Source: Phycisphaerae bacterium
GTDB taxonomy: Bacteria; Planctomycetota; Phycisphaerae; UBA1845; Fen-1342
Direction: 5' to 3'
DNA: 64,000 nt
Assembly (NCBI GenBank): GCA_022072445.1
Contig: JAJVHV010000016.1
Location: 124,001 to 188,000, forward strand
Below the pieces are notes generated by a model. It worked only from the letters and a program-made list of their open reading frames with translations, made no database searches and had not been told where the DNA came from. The translations under genes were made by a program, and so were the position numbers. This document shows, piece after piece, positions 43,041 to 52,177 of this stretch. Position 1 is the stretch's first letter; each line of letters starts with the position of its first letter.

Positions 43041-43105
43041 TACACTTGCTCCTCGCAGCGCCCGGTCCGCGGCGATCGCGGAGCGAGCGGAATATTCCGT
43101 ACCCG

Positions 43106-44350
43106 TCAGGGCGCTCGACGCGCCGGACGCGACGTGGACATGTCCGGCAGGATGATCATGATCTCGGTCAGCTCCACGATGCCGACCGTCACCGAAGGTT
43201 CATCCCGCCGCACGCCGCGCAGCGCGACGAAACGGCCGAGATACGCTTCAGGCGGTTCGGGGAAGTCGACCGGGAAGTCGACGTACGCCAGCACGACGCG
43301 CGAAATCGGATCCGACAGGCAGTACCGCCGTGGATGCTCCGCCTTGGAAAACACGTAGCTGGTCTGCAGCTCGCCGCGAAGGTCGGCCATCATCGGCGGC
43401 CGCGTCCGGCGCGGGGCCGGTTCGCGCACGACCGCCGTGGGCGCCCGTTCGGCCGGGGCGCGCTGCGCGGTTGTGGGGGTATGAGGCGGCTCGCGGCGTG
43501 GCTCGCGGGCCGCGAGCTGCTCCTGAATCCGCGACGTCCACGCGGTTGCCAGCCGCGCGACGAGCGGCTCGTCCTTCTGCTCGGAGAGCGGGTAGAGCGC
43601 GTGCAGGATTTCCACCCAGTTCTGCTCCGCCTCGGGCTTGCGGCGCTCCGCCTCGATCCGCGATTCGATCGCCACCAGCGCCTCGGACCACTCACCGCGC
43701 GCCACGGCCGGCGTCACCGGCCGGCTGGTGGCGACCCGGGGCGGCGCGGGGCGCGCCACGGTCGGCCGGGACGTCGCCGCGGGCGGCGCCGTTACGACCG
43801 GCGCAGTGCTCGGCGCTTCGCCGCGCGGTTCACCCGAATCCGCGACGCGGGCGGCGAACTCTTCGGAGAGATAGAAATAGACACCCGCGGGCGGCCGCAC
43901 GCGCAGCCAGTCGCCGTCGCGTCCGACCACCTGCAACTCGGTCCCGGGCGGCAGAAGCGTCAGCACTTCGCTCTTGAGCGGATCGACCGGCACAACGGCG
44001 CTGGCGGCGCGGAGACGAAGATTGCCGCTTTGCGTCGAGACGCGCCCGACGTTGTTTTCGCCGATGTCGACGAACACCGCACCGACGTGGCAGAACGTGT
44101 CCGCCGGAGGCACGATGCGATAGAAGCCGAATTCGATACCGGTTGCTTCCAGCACGTCGCCCGATTGACACTGCCCAACGACGAGGCTGTTGGTGTCCGC
44201 CCGTGCGCGGATGTTCACGTTTTCGCCGCTGATGCGAATCTTGAAACCTGCCGCTGCCGGCGTCGGCGCCGCCGTCTCCTGCGCCGCCGCTGCCGCTGAC
44301 AGCCAGCCGGCCAGCAGCGCGCCTGCAACTGCCCTGACGAGACTCCTCAC
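43106..44350 (-). CDS. Exported protein with SH3-type N-terminal domains
   Basis: 414 residues from a GTG with GGGAGG 7 nt upstream (MVRSLVRAVAGALLAGWLS); ORF extension to 44500 lacks a signal. Signal cleavage is likely near AAAAQ. Residues 35-165 hold two bacterial SH3-like units: ISGENVNIRARADTNSLVVGQ and TQSGNLRLRAASAVVPVDPL, with WLRVRPPAGVYFYLSEEFA. A Pro/Ala/Thr-rich linker follows, then a helical region and a small beta domain (LAYVDFPVDFPEPPEAYLGR). SH3b domains often bind cell-wall or peptide ligands. First gene of the envelope group. Confidence 0.8.
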   Translation of the reverse strand: MRSLVRAVAGALLAGWLSAAAAAQETAAPTPAAAGFKIRISGENVNIRARADTNSLVVGQCQSGDVLEATGIEFGFYRIVPPADTFCHVGAVFVDIGENNVGRVSTQSGNLRLRAASAVVPVDPLKSEVLTLLPPGTELQVVGRDGDWLRVRPPAGVYFYLSEEFAARVADSGEPRGEAPSTAPVVTAPPAATSRPTVARPAPPRVATSRPVTPAVARGEWSEALVAIESRIEAERRKPEAEQNWVEILHALYPLSEQKDEPLVARLATAWTSRIQEQLAAREPRREPPHTPTTAQRAPAERAPTAVVREPAPRRTRPPMMADLRGELQTSYVFSKAEHPRRYCLSDPISRVVLAYVDFPVDFPEPPEAYLGRFVALRGVRRDEPSVTVGIVELTEIMIILPDMSTSRPARRAP

Positions 44351-44426
44351 GACCCAACCTCCCTGTCTGTCCGGCCCGCGAACGAGGCGGCGTCGCGTCG
44401 CCAGCGCGCCGCACCGCGGTGTTTTG

Positions 44427-44948
44427 CTACCGCGCCGCCTGTTCGCATGCGTCGGCCTCCATGTTGAGCAACCGTTCCTTGAAACGGACGCCCTGGGCAC
44501 CTGAATAACCGCCGAGCGATCCGTCGCTCTTCAGCACGCGATGACATGGAATGAGAATCGGGAACGGGTTGCGGCTCATCGCGGTCCCGACGGCCCGGGC
44601 AGCGCCGGCGTGACCGACGCGCTGCGCCAGCGACTTGTAGCTGGCGGTCTGTCCGAATTCGATGCGCCCGCATGCCTTCCACACCGCGACCTCGAACGCA
44701 CCATGACCTGACCAGTCGAAGCGGGCGTTGAAATCCACGCACTCGCCGGCGAAATACTGCCGGAGTTGCCGCGCCAGGACCGGCAGCAGCCCGTCGTTCT
44801 CGTCGGCGTCGGCGAAGTCCGACCTGACCCGCGACTCCAGCCGGGCGCGGAGCGGCTCCGGCAGGTAAACGCGTTTAAGTCCGCGCGGTCCGCTGACAAA
44901 CGCCAGCCAGCCCGCGCCGGTCTCCACCAGCCGATACGCAGTTCGCAC
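44427..44948 (-). CDS. ogt: Methylated-DNA-protein-cysteine methyltransferase
   Basis: 173 residues. The acceptor-cysteine motif is ILIPCHRVLKSDGSLGGYSG (Cys135), preceded by the helix-turn-helix region KSLAQRVGHAGAARAVGTAM. It removes methyl or alkyl groups from O6 of guanine in a suicide reaction. The N-terminal half is the usual Ogt/Ada-type RNase-H-like domain. It is 76 bp from the SH3 gene and near an AlkA-like glycosylase, forming an alkylation-repair neighbourhood. Confidence 0.95.
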   Translation of the reverse strand: MRTAYRLVETGAGWLAFVSGPRGLKRVYLPEPLRARLESRVRSDFADADENDGLLPVLARQLRQYFAGECVDFNARFDWSGHGAFEVAVWKACGRIEFGQTASYKSLAQRVGHAGAARAVGTAMSRNPFPILIPCHRVLKSDGSLGGYSGAQGVRFKERLLNMEADACEQAAR

Positions 44949-45081
44949 GTCTCGCTCCCGCTCATGCTGGACGCCAAGCGGAATGGTAACGCGTGCCGAC
45001 GCCCCCCGGCAACCTCACGATCCGTCCATTCCAATACGCGCCCGGGCGGTGCCGCCCTCGGGCCTCACCCGCGGTCGCCGA

Positions 45082-45585
45082 TCACTCGCCCTCCGGCTCG
45101 CTCGCGCTGATTTCCGAGTCCCGCTCGGGGGGCGGCCGTTCGTCGGCGTCGGCGTCGGGCGACTCCTCGTCGGCGGGGGCCAGCCCCGCGCTGAGCCGCA
45201 GCAGGTCCTTGGACGTGACGATCCCGACCAGACGGTGATCATCGACAACCAGCAGCGAGGAGATGGTGTGCTCGACCATCAGCCGCGAGGCCTCATCGAC
45301 GGGGGTCGACGAGTTGACCGAGATCGGGCGGCGCGTCATGAACTGGTGCACCGGCTTGGCCAGCGTCGCCAGGTCCTGCGGCCGGGCGGTCAGGTCGGAG
45401 ACGGCGTACGGACTGAGCGTCGCGAGCACGTCCCGGTCCGACACGATTCCGACCACGCGCCCCTGGTCGAGCACCACGAGGTGTCGAATGCCGTGGTCAC
45501 TCAGGATCTCGCGCGCCCGGCTGAGCGGCTCGTCCATCGCGATCGTGATCACGTGCCGCGTCATGATCTGGCCGACGGTCGTCAC
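45082..45585 (-). CDS. Two-CBS-domain protein
   Basis: 167 residues from a GTG (MTTVGQIMTRHVITI) with GGAGGGTGC just upstream; a long extension upstream is only the shadow of the glycosylase gene. Two CBS motifs: VGQIMTRHVITIAMDEPLSR with HGIRHLVVLDQGRVVGIVSD, and VHQFMTRRPISVNSSTPVDE with HTISSLLVVDDHRLVGIVTS. CBS pairs sense adenine nucleotides and regulate partners. An acidic, Glu/Asp/Pro-rich tail follows. Its GTG overlaps the stop of the glycosylase gene (GTGA). Confidence 0.87.
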   Translation of the reverse strand: MTTVGQIMTRHVITIAMDEPLSRAREILSDHGIRHLVVLDQGRVVGIVSDRDVLATLSPYAVSDLTARPQDLATLAKPVHQFMTRRPISVNSSTPVDEASRLMVEHTISSLLVVDDHRLVGIVTSKDLLRLSAGLAPADEESPDADADERPPPERDSEISASEPEGE

Positions 45586-46250
45586 GGCGCACCCTCCGGG
45601 CGGTTGGCAGCGGGCGGCTCGAGGCCGGGCGGAAGCGGGCCGTCGAGGCTGCGCCACAGGTACCAGGTGGCGCGCGACCGAAACGGCCGAAAAGGCTCGC
45701 CGGCCCGCTCCAGCCGCGTGCGTGGCAGCGGCCGGCGGGCGGCGTGCAGCTTCTGCAGGGCCTTCTGAAGCCCCAGATCGTCCACCGGCCAGACGTCGGG
45801 CCGCTTCAGGCAGAACAGCAGCAGCATCTCGGCGGTCCAGCGCCCGATCCCATGAATCTGCGTCACGGCGGCGACCACGTCTTCGTCCGGCATGCTTCGC
45901 AGGCGGGCGGCGGTGACACGCCGAGTGCCGAAGTGAGCGCACACGTCGCGCAGATATGAGACTTTTCGCTCCGACAATCCAGCGCCGCGCAACGCCGGGT
46001 CTGCCACGCGCGACAGCGCCCGCGGCGAGAGTCGCCCGCGCGGGCACAGCGCGCGCAGACGGCGGCCGATCGTCGCCGCGGCCTTCATCGAGAGCTGCTG
46101 GTGCACGATCGACGAGACCAGCGCGCTGAACGGATCGGGCGTGAAGCGGATCTGGCACGGGCCGATGCGATCGATCAGCGCCGCAAGACGCGCATCGGCC
46201 GACCGCAAGTGCCACTCCGCCGCGTCGTTTTCATACACTTCGTGCTTCAC
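45582..46250 (-). CDS. DNA-3-methyladenine glycosylase, AlkA/HhH-GPD type
   Basis: 222 residues. It has DPFSALVSSIVHQQLSMKAA, the HhH hairpin IHGIGRWTAEMLLLFCL and the catalytic WPVDDLGLQKAL (Asp157 or Asp158), all standard for the AlkA-like branch of the HhH-GPD superfamily; the N-terminal AlkA TBP-like domain is missing. It excises alkylated bases. The C-terminus ends with FRSRATWYLWRSLDG, the conserved WR..A..YLW segment. It shares the strand and likely transcript with the CBS protein gene. Confidence 0.9.
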   Translation of the reverse strand: MKHEVYENDAAEWHLRSADARLAALIDRIGPCQIRFTPDPFSALVSSIVHQQLSMKAAATIGRRLRALCPRGRLSPRALSRVADPALRGAGLSERKVSYLRDVCAHFGTRRVTAARLRSMPDEDVVAAVTQIHGIGRWTAEMLLLFCLKRPDVWPVDDLGLQKALQKLHAARRPLPRTRLERAGEPFRPFRSRATWYLWRSLDGPLPPGLEPPAANRPEGAP

Positions 46251-46393
46251 GGCGGGGATTCTAACTTAATGGTGGCGCGAATCGAACGAAGTTTTCGGGT
46301 TGGGGCGAACCGACCCGTCTCCGGGGCGTATGGCGTTTTGGATCATCGCCGCCTCGTGCTCGGCCGTCGGCCCTGGCGGGCGGCAAAGTCATG

Positions 46394-46421
46394 TTGACAA
46401 TGGGACTCATAGGCTTAGATT
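46394..46421 (+). promoter_or_regulatory. Sigma-70-type promoter of the metal ATPase gene
   Basis: TTGACA at 46394-46399 is a perfect -35 box and TAGATT at 46416-46421 is a good -10, with a 16-bp spacer. The leader would be about 80 nt. A metal-responsive operator could overlap, but none is recognisable. Confidence 0.6.
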
Positions 46422-46505
46422 CTCTCGCCGGTTACGAGCAACGATCCGCCAGCGCGTCGCGCGTGGACGCGAGCGCGGCGATTTCTATTGGCAGGTAGGG
46501 CACGG

Positions 46506-48494
46506 ATGGCACACGACCATCTCTCGGTGCAGGCCGAAACCGGTCGCGCCCAGGCGAAGCTGATTCTGACGCTGCTGGGCGGCGTCCTGCTGCTGGGGTC
46601 ATTTGTCGCGGACGTATCGTATTCCGAGACGTCGCCGATTCGCGGCTCGACGATTCCCAACCCTTACAAGGACCTGCTCGCCGCCATTGGCGCGTTGATG
46701 CTGGCGTTTCCGCTCTGGTGGCACGCGGCGCACTGCATGCTGTCGGGCCACATGCACATGGATGAGCTGGTCGCCCTGGCGATCCTGGCCGCGATGGCGA
46801 TCGGCGACTATCAGACCGCGGGCGTCGTCGCCTTCTTCCTGCTGCTCAGCAACCTGATCGAGACGCGCACGGCGCTGGGTGCCCGTGCCGCGATCGAGAG
46901 CCTCATCCGCCTAACGCCGACTCGCGCTCACCGCGTGCGGGCCGACCGCTCCGAGGAAGAAATCGACGCCTCGTCGCTGCGCCCGGGCGACACTGTCATC
47001 ATCCGCCCGGGTGACAACATCCCCGCTGACGGGCAGATTCTCACCGGCAGCTCGACCGTCAATCAGGCCACGATCACCGGCGAATCGCTGCCGGTCGAAA
47101 AGTCGGTGGGCGACGAGGTGTTCGGCGGCACGAACAACGTGACGGGCGTGCTGGAGGTGCGCGTGACAAAGGCCGGCGCTGATACGACGCTCGGCCGCGT
47201 GCGCCAATTGATCCTCGACGCCGAGCGGACGCGCATTCCCCTCATGCGCCTGATCGACCAGTATTCGGCGTGGTATACCCCGATCACGCTGATGGTCGCC
47301 GGCGTCGTGTGGTTTTTCACGCACAACATGAGCACGACGATCGCCATCCTGGTGATCGCCTGCCCGTGCGCCCTGATTCTGGCGACGCCGACGGCGATTG
47401 TGGCGGCGCTCTCGGCGGCGGCGCGGCTGGGCATTTACATCAAAGATGTGTCGAACATCGAGTGGGCCCGCAAGCTGACCGCCGTGGTATTCGACAAGAC
47501 CGGAACGCTGACGACCGGCGAGCTGGCGGTGACGCGTCTGGCGCCGGCGCCGGGGGTGGAGGCTGCGGAACTGCTGCGGACGGCCGTATCGGTCGAGCGT
47601 TTCAGCCGCCACCCGGTGGCCCGCGCGGTGGTGGCGGTGGCGGAGAAGGCCCGCGTGCAGCCAGACGAGGCCAGCCAGGTCGAGGAAGTCTCAGGAAAAG
47701 GCGTCAGCGGGCTGCTCAGCGGCGTACCGGTGATGGTGGGCCGCGGCAACTGGCTGGCGGAGCGCGGTGTCGATCTGAGCCCGGTCAGCGGCGAAGCCTA
47801 TCAGGAGCCCGAGGGCCTGAGCGTGCTGCACGTGTCGCGCGGCGGGCGCTCGATCGGCTGGATCGGGCTTGAAGACCGCACACGGCCCGAAGCGCACGAC
47901 GCGATGGAGGAACTGCGTCAGATTGGCGTCAATCACCTGATCATGGTCACCGGCGACCGCTGGTCCGTCGCGCGGCGCGTCGCCAAGGAGATGGGCTGCT
48001 CCGAGGTGCAGGCCGAGGTCTTTCCGCAGGACAAGCTCGCGCTGGTCGACACGCTCAAGAAAACCGGGCATACCGTGGCCGTCGTCGGCGACGGCGTCAA
48101 TGACGCCCCGGCGCTGGCCGCTGGAAACCTCGGCATCGCCATGGGCGCCGCCGGCAGCGACGTCGCCATGAACAGTGCCAGCGTCGCGCTGATGAGCGAC
48201 GACCTGCGGCGGCTGCCGTTCCTGGTGCGCCTCTCGCGAGCGACGACGGCGGTGATCTGGCAGAACCTGATCTTCGGCGTGCTGTTCATCCTGACGGCCG
48301 AAGTCGCGATCATCTATCAACTGATCGGCCCGATGCTGGCGGCGGTCCTGCACACGCTCTCATCGACGATTGTCGTGCTCAACAGCGCGCGAATGGTCCG
48401 CTTCGGCGAGCACATCGCCGCGCACGTGCCGCGTCCGCGGACGGTCGCGGCCGCGCCGACGGTCGGCCGTGTGGCGCTCGAGGCCGTGGCATGA
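46506..48494 (+). CDS. P1B-type heavy-metal-translocating ATPase
   Basis: 662 residues from the ATG beginning MAHDHLSVQAET. Features: transmembrane CPC motif (VIACPCALILATPTAI), phosphorylation site DKTGTLTTGE, actuator TGESLPVEK, HP motif (FSRHPVARAV), and GDGVNDAPAL. There is no N-terminal CxxC heavy-metal-binding domain; a His-rich HMHMDEL loop precedes the core. It exports a transition metal (Cu, Zn or Cd; the CPC motif fits Cu+ or Zn2+/Cd2+ classes). Standing alone behind its own promoter, it may be metal-inducible. Confidence 0.92.
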   Translation: MAHDHLSVQAETGRAQAKLILTLLGGVLLLGSFVADVSYSETSPIRGSTIPNPYKDLLAAIGALMLAFPLWWHAAHCMLSGHMHMDELVALAILAAMAIGDYQTAGVVAFFLLLSNLIETRTALGARAAIESLIRLTPTRAHRVRADRSEEEIDASSLRPGDTVIIRPGDNIPADGQILTGSSTVNQATITGESLPVEKSVGDEVFGGTNNVTGVLEVRVTKAGADTTLGRVRQLILDAERTRIPLMRLIDQYSAWYTPITLMVAGVVWFFTHNMSTTIAILVIACPCALILATPTAIVAALSAAARLGIYIKDVSNIEWARKLTAVVFDKTGTLTTGELAVTRLAPAPGVEAAELLRTAVSVERFSRHPVARAVVAVAEKARVQPDEASQVEEVSGKGVSGLLSGVPVMVGRGNWLAERGVDLSPVSGEAYQEPEGLSVLHVSRGGRSIGWIGLEDRTRPEAHDAMEELRQIGVNHLIMVTGDRWSVARRVAKEMGCSEVQAEVFPQDKLALVDTLKKTGHTVAVVGDGVNDAPALAAGNLGIAMGAAGSDVAMNSASVALMSDDLRRLPFLVRLSRATTAVIWQNLIFGVLFILTAEVAIIYQLIGPMLAAVLHTLSSTIVVLNSARMVRFGEHIAAHVPRPRTVAAAPTVGRVALEAVA

Positions 48495-48583
48495 GCCGGC
48501 TGGGTGAGCCTGTGACGGGAGATGCGCCGCCGCGGCGGTTGGGAGTGTGCCGCGCCGGCCGGTGCGCCGCGGACGCGCGGGCG

Positions 48584-49564
48584 TCAGCCGACTTCGCGCG
48601 TCTGGAACATGGCGACGCCCAGGGCCAAAATCGCCGGTATGAAGAGCGCCGCGTAGGCCGCCAGGCGCCAGACGTGCTGAGCCTGGATGGCGAGGTCCTG
48701 CGTGAGCGCGTCGGCGAGCCAGAAGAACTGGAAATTGGGAATCAGGGCGTAGAGCACGGTGTAGACCATTCCTTCGCCGCGCGAGGCTGGCCCGCCGACG
48801 AGGTGGTCGCTGAGCAGCGCCGCGATGAACACCGCCGAACAGATCAGCATCGTCATGACCTGGTTGAAGCGTGTCGAAATCACCACCGCGATCGCGGTCA
48901 GGACCAGCACGGCCAGAAACACGCCGAGGACGCCATAGATCACTTGCAGGTTGCCGAAGTCCATGAAGGGCGATTGCGGCGTCCAGGTCTTGTCGAAGCA
49001 CAGCACCAGGGCCAGCGCGACCGTGCCCAACGGCACGACCCAGGCGGTCAGCGCGCTGGAGAAGTGCCAGCCGTAGACGTAATTGCCGAAGATGGCGGCG
49101 GTCAGGCTGACGCCGAGGGCTATCAGCGAAAGGACGAGCACGGGGTAGTCGAACTTGTCGGAGACGGTTTCCATCACGCCGTGGCGGACGGTCATCATGA
49201 ATATGAGCGTCAGGAAGTAGAACCCCACCAGCAGTGCGCCGCTGACGCCGAGGAACTTGGCGAGCAGAAATGTCACGCGGCTGACGGGTTTGGAGATGAC
49301 CGTCAGGACGGTGCGATTCTCGATCTCGCGCGTGATCACGCCGGTAGCGCTGAACGCACTGGCCAGCAGTCCGAAAAGCAGGAGCGTCGCGAGCCCTACG
49401 TCCTGCAGAATTTTGTTGTCGCGGCCCGACTGGAGCGAGAACTGCGCCAGACCGGGATTGATCACGAGCATGCCCGCCGCGACCCACATCAGCACGCCGA
49501 AGACCGGCTGGCGGATCGTCTCGCGGAACGTGATCGACACAATGGCGAGCAGCTTGGTGAACAT
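48584..49564 (-). CDS. ABC-2-type membrane permease
   Basis: 326 residues from the ATG beginning MFTKLLAIVSITFRETIRQP. About six membrane segments (GVLMWVAAGMLVINPGL; LLFGLLASAFSATGVI; LLVGFYFLTLIFMM; PVLVLSLIALGVSLTAA; VLGVFLAVLVLTAIAVVI; LAAYAALFIPAILALG). The cytosolic loop EIENRTVLTVISKPVSRVTF is closely matched in the other permease in the window (HMTVTKPVSRFQILAGKWLG), so the two are paralogues. No ATPase is adjacent on this strand; the divergent operon starting 127 bp away has one. Confidence 0.82.
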   Translation of the reverse strand: MFTKLLAIVSITFRETIRQPVFGVLMWVAAGMLVINPGLAQFSLQSGRDNKILQDVGLATLLLFGLLASAFSATGVITREIENRTVLTVISKPVSRVTFLLAKFLGVSGALLVGFYFLTLIFMMTVRHGVMETVSDKFDYPVLVLSLIALGVSLTAAIFGNYVYGWHFSSALTAWVVPLGTVALALVLCFDKTWTPQSPFMDFGNLQVIYGVLGVFLAVLVLTAIAVVISTRFNQVMTMLICSAVFIAALLSDHLVGGPASRGEGMVYTVLYALIPNFQFFWLADALTQDLAIQAQHVWRLAAYAALFIPAILALGVAMFQTREVG

Positions 49565-49691
49565 CAAAGCTCCCAAGGGACTACGGTGCTACGGACCGAT
49601 CGTTCGTTTCCATCCTACGTGACGCCGCGAAAACTCGCGACCCGTCGCGGCGCCGGCCGCTCCGGACGCACCATCCTGACGAGGTCTCCCC

Positions 49692-52154
49692 GTGGCTGAC
49701 ACCCCGCACCATCGCGTCGTCGTCGCCAGCATCGGCGGTCTGGTCCTGCAAACGCTGGCTGGCGCGGGCATCGTGCTGCTCGGGCAGTACACGGCCTCGC
49801 TGGCCATGACGCACCTGGGCTGGATGGCCCTGGGCGGCGCGATCCTGTGGCTGGCGTCGCTGCTGGTCTTCCGCCAGATGGAGCTGGTCGTTCTCGAGGA
49901 CCGCGATCTGGACCAGCTTCGCCGCGAGAAGACGGCCATGGGAACGGCCGAGTCGATCTTCGCCGGCGAGGGCCCCGGCGCGCTGGGCTTTCGCGTCGCC
50001 GCCGCCCGCCTGGCGTGGATGCAGCGCTGGCTGGTGCCGGTTTTCGGGCTGCTGGCCGCCGCGTATCTCGTCGCGGTCGGCGTTTGGCGCTGGGGCCGGG
50101 CGACGTCCTTGCCGCTGTCGTCGGAGTCGTGGCCGCCGGTCCAGGAGGGCGGCCTGCTGCTGGTCGTCTCGTCGCTGCTGATTTTCGCTCTGTTTCTCTA
50201 TTCGCGCTACGCGGCGGGTCTTGGCCGCATGGCCGAGTGGACCTACCTGCGAGCCTGTGGCGGCTACATGCTGGGCATCGCCTGCGGCGCGTTCGCGCTG
50301 GTGATCGCGCTGGGGATCAACGAATACGCGCAGTCGCCGTGGTGGGAGCACTTGCTGGCGCGGCTCCTGCCGGCTGTCATGGTTTTGCTGGGGGCCGAGT
50401 TTGCCCTGAATTTCGTCGCCGACATTTACCGCCCCCGTCAGGCGGGCGTCGCCGCCCGGGCCTGTTTCGACAGCCGCCTGCTGGCGCTGATCTCCGAGCC
50501 GGGCGGCCTGGCGCACGCCCTGGCGGAAGCGATCAACTACCAGTTCGGTTTCCAGGTTTCGCACACCTGGTTCTATCGGCTGATGGTTCGCGCGTTGATC
50601 CCGCTCACCGGCCTGTGCGTCGTGGTCCTGTGGCTGATGACCTGCCTGGTGATCGTCAATCCGTTCGAGCTCGCCGTGATCGAACGTTTCGGCCGCCAGC
50701 TCAACGCCGAAAACCCGCTCGGGCCCGGTCTGCACGTCAAACTGCCCTGGCCGTTTGACGAGGCCCGGAAATACCGCACGGGCCAGCCGCACCAGATCAT
50801 CGTCGGTGCCAAGTACATGGAGCGCGGCGAACACCGCTTCGAGCTGAGCGACGTGGTCGTCTGGACCGACAACTCGCACGCCAAGGAGCACTACAACTTC
50901 ATCTTCGCGCCGGCCGCCCAGCCGGGCGCCGCGACCTCGGCCCCCGCCGGCGACGCGGCCGACGAAAAGGACAAGGGCGTGCCGGTCGACATTCTGCGGA
51001 TGAGCCTGGCGGTGCAGTACCGCATCCGCGGCGACGCGCTGCCCGCGTTCACCGCGACCATGGCGGACGACCGCGTCTCGCGCGAGCCGCTGACGCACAC
51101 GTTTGTCGAATCATGTGCCTGGAACGAGCTGATCCGCTTCAACGCCGCGACCCGCGCCGAAGCGATGCTGGGCGAGCGCCGCGTGGCCGCCGGCGAGACG
51201 ATCCGCAAGCGGCTTAACGAGCGTTTCGCGGCCCTGGGGTTAGGCGTCGACGTGATCTACGTCGGGCTGCAGCACGTTCATCCGGAGGCGAGCGTCGGCA
51301 AGGCGTTCGCCAAGGTGGCCGAAGCCGAGCAGGAGAAGATCACCGCGATCCGGCAGGCGCACGGAAAAGAGAATCAGTTGCTCTCGGCGGCCGCCGGCAG
51401 CAGGCAGAAGGCGCTCGCGCTGGCCGAGGCGCTGGGCTACCGCGAGCAGTTTGACGCGCGGCTCAACCGCGCCTCGCAGCAGCAGTCCGCGGCCGACGCC
51501 GCCCGCCTCCAACCGCTGCGCGACGCGCTCGACGCCCGCCGTCCGGACTTCCTGCGCCGGATCGAAGCCGACCACGCCGCCGATCGCGCCCGTTCCGCGG
51601 CGACCGACCTTCGCGAGCAGGTGCAGCTTGGCTTGGGGGGCAACACCGCGAGACTGGCCGATGCCGAGCAGCGCAGCGCCGCGGCCGCGCAGGCCGCCGC
51701 CCGCGCCGCCGACGAGCTGCGCGGCGCCGCGCAAGCGGCGCGGACCGCCGCCGGGTTGCAAGTCAGCGACGACGAACTCGCCCGCGCCGCCGAAGTTGCC
51801 GAAGCGCGCGTCGGGCTCGATTACTGGGAGTCGTCCCTGACCGGGACGTTCGCCGAACTCGAGGGCGACGCCGCCGCGGTTCTCGCCGCGGCCCAGGCGA
51901 CGCGCTGGCGTACCGAGAACGAGACGGCGGCGCAGCTCGCCCGCGTGGATAACGAGCGTTTCGCGTACGAGGCGTCGCCTGAGATTTACCGCGCCCGCCG
52001 GTACTTGCAGGTGCTGGCGGAGGGGCTGTCGAAGTCGCGCAAGTTCCTGCTGGGGTTCGACCCGAAGGACCGGAAGATCCACTTGCGGATTGAGGCACAG
52101 GACGTCGGCGCGACGCGCATCGAGGACATGCCGACGCGCATCAAGGCTGAATAG
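49692..52154 (+). CDS. Polytopic SPFH/prohibitin-like membrane protein
   Basis: 820 residues from a GTG (MADTPHHRVVVASIGGLV) after GAGGTCTCCCC. Residues 1-250 contain six hydrophobic segments, followed near 300-325 by a seventh (LTGLCVVVLWLMTCLVIVNP) which leads into an SPFH domain: FELAVIERFGRQLNAENPLG, VDILRMSLAVQYRIRGDALP. After it comes a long Ala/Arg-rich coiled coil (ADAARLQPLRDALDARRPDF). HflK/HflC-type proteins have only one TM segment, so the N-terminal multi-TM part is an unusual addition. First of three SPFH genes in a row. Confidence 0.8.
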   Translation: MADTPHHRVVVASIGGLVLQTLAGAGIVLLGQYTASLAMTHLGWMALGGAILWLASLLVFRQMELVVLEDRDLDQLRREKTAMGTAESIFAGEGPGALGFRVAAARLAWMQRWLVPVFGLLAAAYLVAVGVWRWGRATSLPLSSESWPPVQEGGLLLVVSSLLIFALFLYSRYAAGLGRMAEWTYLRACGGYMLGIACGAFALVIALGINEYAQSPWWEHLLARLLPAVMVLLGAEFALNFVADIYRPRQAGVAARACFDSRLLALISEPGGLAHALAEAINYQFGFQVSHTWFYRLMVRALIPLTGLCVVVLWLMTCLVIVNPFELAVIERFGRQLNAENPLGPGLHVKLPWPFDEARKYRTGQPHQIIVGAKYMERGEHRFELSDVVVWTDNSHAKEHYNFIFAPAAQPGAATSAPAGDAADEKDKGVPVDILRMSLAVQYRIRGDALPAFTATMADDRVSREPLTHTFVESCAWNELIRFNAATRAEAMLGERRVAAGETIRKRLNERFAALGLGVDVIYVGLQHVHPEASVGKAFAKVAEAEQEKITAIRQAHGKENQLLSAAAGSRQKALALAEALGYREQFDARLNRASQQQSAADAARLQPLRDALDARRPDFLRRIEADHAADRARSAATDLREQVQLGLGGNTARLADAEQRSAAAAQAAARAADELRGAAQAARTAAGLQVSDDELARAAEVAEARVGLDYWESSLTGTFAELEGDAAAVLAAAQATRWRTENETAAQLARVDNERFAYEASPEIYRARRYLQVLAEGLSKSRKFLLGFDPKDRKIHLRIEAQDVGATRIEDMPTRIKAE

Positions 52155-52177
52155 CCGCAGCGTCACGGAGCAGAACG

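Noticed and set aside
45586-46215. Long upstream extension of the CBS-protein frame
   Set aside because: It is the out-of-frame shadow of the AlkA-like glycosylase gene; a GTG with a good ribosome site at 45585 explains the CBS protein.
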